Shown piece after piece: positions 59,036 through 64,000 of a stretch of DNA of 64,000 nt. The first letter of the stretch is position 1. Each line of letters starts with the position of its first letter. The notes under the pieces are model-generated. The model had not been told where the DNA came from and searched no databases. It was given only the letters and a program-made list of their open reading frames with translations. Origin of the DNA: Taenia hydatigena (Eukaryota > Platyhelminthes > Cestoda > Cyclophyllidea > Taeniidae); assembly GCA_036345935.2 (NCBI GenBank), contig JADWOT020000004.1, positions 11,710,729-11,774,728 on the forward strand, given 5' to 3'. Made by a program: the position numbers and the translations under genes.

Positions 59036-59752
59036 CTAGTTTGAGATTGGCGTTATGCTCAGCCCAATCAGTACTGTCTGCAACAGGCGCTGGAAAGTGG
59101 CTGCGGCGTTGCAGAGTCCAAACGGCATGGTCTGGAATTCATAAAGTCCGTTGGGTACTATGAAAGCCGTCTTCTCTCTATCCTTTTCTGCCACTTCTAC
59201 TTGCCAGTATCCCGACTTTAAGTCTAGTGTGGAGAACCACTTTGATCCATGTAGGGCATCCAAGGAGTCGTTGATGTGAGGTAAGGGAAAGGCGTCCTTC
59301 TTAGTTACGGCATCTAGCTTTCTGTAATCGATGCACAGCCGCAGACTGCCGTCACTTTTCTTCACTAGTGCGATTGGAGATGCCCATGGTGACTTGGATG
59401 GTTTGATCACTTCGTCCTTGATCATCTCTTCCACCAGACGGTTCACTTCATCTTGGAGGGGCGGAGGTATACGTCTGGGTGGTTGCCAAATGGGCCTGGA
59501 CTCGCCAGTGCCAATCGTGTGTTTGACCATACTTGTTTGGCCGAGTTTTGCTCCTTGCCATGAGAACATGCTTGGATACTTGCTAAGCAAGGAGCGTAGC
59601 TCCTTTCTCTCGCCATCGGTGATGTGCGTTAGCTGGGAGCAAAGCTCATCCAAGTTGTTGACCGGGATGGTTGCAGCTTCGAAGAGGGCGCTACAGATTG
59701 CGTCTGCGTCCTTTCTGGGCGGAGATCTGGCTGGGGTAGTTTTCTTATGCCG
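59036..59752 (-). pseudogene. Reverse transcriptase lacking YxDD, right gypsy copy
   Basis: Homologue of 1155-1970. The frame is open from a private in-frame TAG (complement of 59753-59755, CAG on the left) to the stop at 59036-59038. The motifs LVKKSDGSLRLCIDYRKLD and LDLKSGYWQV are kept. The same motif-C deletion lies near 59059. Confidence 0.92.
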
Positions 59753-60014
59753 CTAGGTCAAGAGTGTCCCTTCTGCGAAATTCAGGACTGCCTTGGTGTT
59801 ACGAAGGAAGTCCATACCGAGTATAGCGTCCCAAACTAACTCGGGGCACATAATAAGACTGTCCAGGTTTCTTATGTAGTGACACTTTTAGCGACGTCTA
59901 GCCTTTTACCTTCAACTTTCTACCTTCTGCGAAGAGAAGATTTGCAGAGGGGGTACCAGTGTGAAGCTTGATGTGGAGATCTGGGAACGCTTGGGGATTC
60001 ACTAATGCCTTGGC

Positions 60015-60026
60015 TGCACCTGAGTC
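60015..60026 (-). pseudogene. Protease active-site remnant, right gypsy copy
   Basis: The DSGA motif of the aspartic protease is readable on the minus strand, mirroring 980-991. The surrounding frame contains stops. Confidence 0.65.
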
Positions 60027-60374
60027 AAGGGGGAAACTGCAGGGGTGTCCCTCTAGCTTGGCAGAGACTTGCATGATTGGGATCGAACCATGGGAGGGTT
60101 GGCAGAATAAGAAATAGTGCGGCTCACCTGCTTCTGAGATACGGCGCGTCGGAGTTCAACGTGGATGTGTAGAATTCGGTCGGCAGTTGGACATTTGGAA
60201 CGCTGCCTCGACCAACTGGCTGAAATCGTTGTTCTTCATGGCCTGGAGCTTTGCTGTGATGGACGGTGGTCGGATTTCGGCTTTGAATTGAACAGCCACC
60301 CAATTTTTCACCTTGTTAGGTAGACAGTCTCAGAAGCGCCGTTTGGCGAGGAATCGCAGGACCACAGTGTACTC

Positions 60375-60734
60375 CTAGTCGCATTCGCCTGGTTTTTGTT
60401 CGCGGCAAAAGAAGTCCCTAGCTAGCGACCTCTCTCGCTGGCTGATAACGAGTTGAGCCAGGATCGCACAGCACTGGTCAGGATCGGAGGCAGGTGTGAC
60501 CCCGGCATTAATCACTGCTGAGAAAAGCTCCTGGGGAAGAGCGTGCAGGATCAGCGGAATTCTGTGCCGCTGGAGGTATAAGTGGATGTTAAGCCTCACG
60601 GTTTCCATCCGATCCTCAAAATTCTTTCCTTCCTTGAAACGGGGAAGGTCCGCTAACGCTGCCATCAGTGTAGAGGGTTCCTCCTCTTCCTTCTTATCGC
60701 CCTTGTTATTAGAAGTCTGGACACGCTTCGACAT
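60375..60734 (-). pseudogene. gag fragment, right gypsy copy
   Basis: Starts at the ATG complementary to 60732-60734 and is longer than the left copy: the left TAG at 529-531 is CAG here. It runs to the shared stop at 60375-60377 (120 codons). Compared with the left copy it has FEDRMET for FEDWMET. The rest of gag upstream of protease is broken. Confidence 0.8.
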
Positions 60735-60826
60735 CTTTATTATGGATGGGAGAGAGAGTGAGTACAGCAAGACCTTGTAAGAGAGTTCAGGACGAGGATG
60801 AATCACACTCCTGTGAGTCGCCACGA

Positions 60827-60839
60827 CGCTCCGCTACCA
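60827..60839 (-). other. Candidate primer-binding site, right gypsy copy
   Basis: Minus-strand TGGTAGCGGAGCG, mirror of 166-178. Confidence 0.45.
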
Positions 60840-61004
60840 GGTTCAAATTGTCGCCCCGCCTCTGGCCTACAAAGCACACTTAAAGAACATAAGCATCACA
60901 ATGTTAGTCCGATAGTGGTGGAAGTGGAGAATGTTCATGTGCTGGCAGTGTGTGAAGGCAACACTACCGCATCTTTTGACGGGGTAGAAGCATCAAACTC
61001 ACAC

Positions 61005-61120
61005 TTCCCTTAAAACTTCTTTAAAGGTACTTATGCAATCCTTCACATTTAGCAAGCTCTGCACGGTCAGTGGAAACTAATCCCACATTTCCGTTGCAAA
61101 AAAGAAATATTTATTTATTG
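61005..61120. other. Unassigned sequence between gypsy copy and direct repeat
   Basis: AT-rich, with no match seen elsewhere in the window. It could be more of the gypsy 5' region, because the left copy is cut by the window edge here. Confidence 0.4.
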
Positions 61121-62707
61121 GTAAACAGGAAAAGCACCTTTCCACCCAACATAAGAACAACGCACTTCGATTCTCTTACTGCACCCACAAAAGGCACCAA
61201 CAACTCAACCCAATCTTACCTAGGGAATGCGCGAAGTCATAGCGAAGGCGAGATTCACGCTCATTGCTACAGCTTCATCTCCATCTCCTTCTCCTTCTTC
61301 TTGCTCTCCCTCTTCTTCAACGTCTATTCTAGCATGAAAGCGGAAAAGGAAAGTGGAGGATAAGATTTATAAACAAGATGAATACTAGCAAGGAAATAAT
61401 GAACAACGTTAAAACCCCTCACAAGTCTCTTCATCAAATTCCACCGCATTCATCAAAACTCATTCTTGATTAAATAACTAAGCACTTGGAAACAGCAAAA
61501 ACGATCCTACTTATTCGCAATAAGGATTGTGTAGTGAAAAATCAACGCGACTAGGCAATGCAAATGGAAAACAAAAAGTCTTGACAGCGACTGCAGCTAT
61601 TTCTGAAACGATTAGCCTAACATATAGAGTGATAAAGAAGGAACAAATGTAAGTACAAAAGTATGCATGTAATGGGTGCTTGATCGCAAGAAAGCACCAA
61701 GCAAGTAATTGCCAAGCACTCGGTAAGATTATAACTCCTCTCAACCAAATTGCGCCCCACCAACCAAACTCCAACGTCATTAATACAAAAAGCGCAACCT
61801 CACACACTGCTAAAACGGTCATAATTTATCACTTATAGTGCCGTGTAGCAAAACTGCACCTTAGTAAACGTCTCAACAGTCACACTAAGAGGCCTTTGCG
61901 TTTACTCCAGCAAGTACCTGTGTAAAAGAAGAAAGTCGACATTTAAAATATCTGTTAACAACAAAACCACCAAAACTAACCAAAATGCACCAAAGGCTTA
62001 CAAGATTTCCAACTTCTTACGGCGAACAAAGGCTCACTAATCCGAAACAACGGTCGCCGAAACAGGCAGCTCTTACGCGAGCCACGTACAAACATGACCA
62101 ATCAGGTCAAAGTTCGTTCGGTAAAACAATCAGGCTTTTAATATATATGTGTTTTATACGATGCAACAACTAACACAAATTAGAGCAGTTTTGTAACAAA
62201 CACAAAATTCAAAGTAGAAATACACAAATGAGAGAGTTTACGAATTGCGCACGAGTGAGAGATATGGCAATGAATCTCAGCAGACGACCAAAGCATAGAC
62301 ACTATAGTATAAGGTGCAACAGCGCAAAGCAAAAGTAGTTTCAATAACAACGCTTAATTTTAATGTGTCGTCCTCATGGAAAATTTTAATTGTCTTTAGA
62401 CATGTGTCTTGTAACATTGTTGACGTTTCGAGGTGTATCAAAAAGCCTTTTTGAATAACTCAGCTGACTTTGTGGTGAGTTTGATGGTGTCCAATGCCTT
62501 TTTATGGTTCGAATATCTACGCCACTAAGGTCGGTTAAGGTCGTAAATGAATGGCTGGCTTGTGCATTCGGCTGAGTGTTGCGTTGTTTTGCTTCTCTTC
62601 CCACTCAAATGGGTCGTTTTACTAATGATAATGGGCCAACGATTGTTGGGAAATGAATGCCTTGCTATTCGCGACTCAGGACAGTGTTGAGAGTGGATTA
62701 CGTTAGT
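61121..62707 (+). repeat. Flanking direct repeat, right copy (partner 4245-6596)
   Basis: Same orientation as the left copy, so it breaks the mirror symmetry of the window. It lacks the TRIM: the empty target ...AATACACAAATG... is at ~62222. It has ~105 bp near 61165-61272 that the left copy lacks. It ends at GTTAGT (62707); the sequence beyond is unrelated to the palindrome arm. Confidence 0.88.
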
Positions 62708-63563
62708 TTGTGGCATGTCCACAGTGGATGAAAGGAAGTATGGATGAATGGTTGAGAAGGAACACCGATTTGGCGCCATTGCAGTAGAAGCGGAAGAGCT
62801 CCCAAAGTGAAAGGTAAGGTAGGAGCATAGATGCTGGTTATTTTGTGTGTCTATCCATGATTTTATTGCGGTACTTGCATGCACAGGATGGGTTAATTGA
62901 TTTGTTCTCCTCGAGGAATATGGTGTTAACCAATGCGTTTGCATTTTCACAAGTTGATTGAACCTGCTGAAGACGCGTTCGTAACGCGTTGCACCGTGGC
63001 CACTCTTCTTGTTACGTTGCACCTACACGTGTGGCATGTGTTTCATATCACCAAGTCATGGCTATCCAGAATACCCGATGTATTTAAAGCAATAAAGGTG
63101 GTGAGGGACAGTTGTGTTGTGTGGTATTTGAAAAGGAGGAGGAGGGGAGGTCAGTTGATTAGAAGAAGTGAATGCAGTTAGCGTCATTGTTTAGGCGAAA
63201 CAGGCACTACTGTTGGGTGTGGTGATGAGGATTGCTGCTTAGCAGGTGAAGTGTGTTTTGCGTAGGTGTTACCTCTGACAGCAGGGATTCACAGCGACTG
63301 GAGTGGGTCTTGCTGGATTACTTAGTGACGTGGCTTCATGACTATGGGTAAATCGTGGGGTATGCGCGAACAAACGGTGTAGAAGTTGCTCGTTGCTCGT
63401 TGCATGCCTAGTTGGTTGCCTTATTAATTTCAACTCCACTTTCCGCCAACACCTTATCGTCCACCCACCCACCCATTCATCAGCCCACACACCCGCCAAC
63501 TCACTTTACTACATCTAATCGCTTTTTCCTCCCGTGGCTCCTCTACTTCCTCACTTATTTCAG
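62708..63563. other. Right-flank single-copy sequence, intron-like upstream of an exon
   Basis: No match elsewhere in the window. A donor-like AAAG/GTAAGG lies at ~62814. The last 150 bases are pyrimidine- and CCAC-rich and lead into the acceptor at 63563. No exon can be supported in it. Confidence 0.45.
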
Positions 63564-63764
63564 ATTGAAATGGACGGGCCACATGGAATTGGCGGAAGAA
63601 TTCGTACAAGGTTGAGGAAATACATCGTCCGCGTCTTCAACACGTGCTGTCTGTGCGGCCCGACGGCAAAAAAGCCCGTCATACAGGGCGATTTTTCACA
63701 GTACACAAGTTATGAATTTTGCGGCGGACTGAGTGAACGAATGCTTTGCGATTCCCAATCATGA
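63564..63764 (+). CDS. Candidate terminal exon of an unidentified gene
   Basis: It begins after a pyrimidine tract and acceptor TCACTTATTTCAG (ends 63563) and stays open to TGA at 63762-63764. It reads IEMDGPHGIGGRIRTRLRKY, NTCCLCGPTAKKPV and YEFCGGLSERMLCDSQ. The first ATG is at 63570, so it could also be a single-exon start. The basic RTRLRKYIVRV stretch and CCLC cluster are notable but match no family I know. AATAAA follows 118 bases downstream. It lies outside the palindrome and is single copy here. Confidence 0.5.
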   Translation: MEMDGPHGIGGRIRTRLRKYIVRVFNTCCLCGPTAKKPVIQGDFSQYTSYEFCGGLSERMLCDSQS

Positions 63765-64000
63765 ACCCTCCTCAGTGGCACCAGCTCTTCAAAGTGGGAA
63801 AGCGACACACAGCCATCGCGCAACTCGGTGACATTTGAAGGGGCACAACAATCATCCAGCACACCTAGATGGTCTCTCACAGAATAAAGGTCAACTCAAC
63901 AATCTTACCGTGATAAGCCCATGAGAGGCACAAAAGCACGGAGGAGTTCTCATTATAAAAGTGTTATTTAAAAACAGACATCAAAGAAGCGCCGAAGTGG
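63765..64000 (+). other. Putative 3' untranslated region with AATAAA at 63882-63887
   Basis: After the TGA at 63764 no further frame is supported. AATAAA, a canonical polyadenylation signal, lies at 63882-63887, at a spacing typical for a short 3' UTR. The rest up to the window end is unassigned. Confidence 0.45.

Larger units (their letters stand above)
57666..61004 (-). mobile_element. Ty3/gypsy LTR retrotransposon remnant, right copy
   Basis: Minus-strand copy of the element at 1-3069. It extends 268 bp further 3' into integrase before joining the palindrome arm at the shared GTGCATCTGGCTGAG. Similarity with the left copy runs to 61004, the position matching the window start, so the true 5' limit is unknown. 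It shares the RT deletion and the gag stop (complement of 60375-60377), and has private stops in pol (complement of 59753-59755 and of 58101-58103). Non-functional. Confidence 0.95.

Noticed and set aside
62525..63022. 165-codon open frame on the minus strand
   Set aside because: It crosses the boundary of the direct repeat and single-copy DNA, shows no domain, and the homologous left sequence does not keep the frame. Likely chance.
1..64000. tRNA, rRNA or spliced-leader RNA genes
   Set aside because: I looked for B-box-like and conserved stem sequences by eye and found none that fold convincingly. A covariance-model search would be decisive.

Overview
This is eukaryotic nuclear DNA, probably from an invertebrate. 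It carries Ty3/gypsy and miniature LTR retrotransposon remnants, intron-like splice signals, a diverged ~144 bp tandem array and microsatellites, and it has no bacterial gene layout. The retroelement types and the ankyrin fragments fit a flatworm such as a tapeworm or fluke, but that is a weak inference. I see no complete, clearly functional gene.

The dominant structure is a giant palindrome. Positions 6451-30947 are repeated in reverse complement at 32813-57665, giving two ~24.5 kb arms around a ~1.87 kb spacer. The arms are near identical. Paired coordinates sum to 64116 outside, 64118 or 64115 further in, 63906 inside, and 63760 next to the spacer. Each step is a small arm-specific indel; the largest are a 217 bp segment and one 145 bp repeat unit, both present only on the right. 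Every arm feature therefore appears twice. The arms hold decayed or exon-sized material: ankyrin-repeat exons (one with an in-frame TAA in both arms), a 383 bp tandem duplication with one open and one broken copy, an older nested inverted duplication, and a few exon-like reading frames. The centre is a diverged array of ~144 bp units, which continues ~1.3 kb further on the left side than on the right.

The flanks are not mirrored in the same way. Each has a broken Ty3/gypsy copy with its 3' end pointing inward (left 1-3069, plus strand; right 57666-61004, minus strand). Both share the same internal deletion that removes the reverse transcriptase active-site motif. The right copy runs directly into the arm through a truncated integrase. 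The left copy is separated from the arm by 3.4 kb. Part of that 3.4 kb (from 4245 into the arm at 6596) recurs in DIRECT orientation at 61121-62707. The left direct repeat alone carries an 895 bp terminal-repeat retrotransposon in miniature (TRIM, 5215-6109) with LTRs, primer-binding site, polypurine tract and target duplication; the right copy preserves the empty site. The far right end has a plausible terminal exon (63564-63764) followed by AATAAA.
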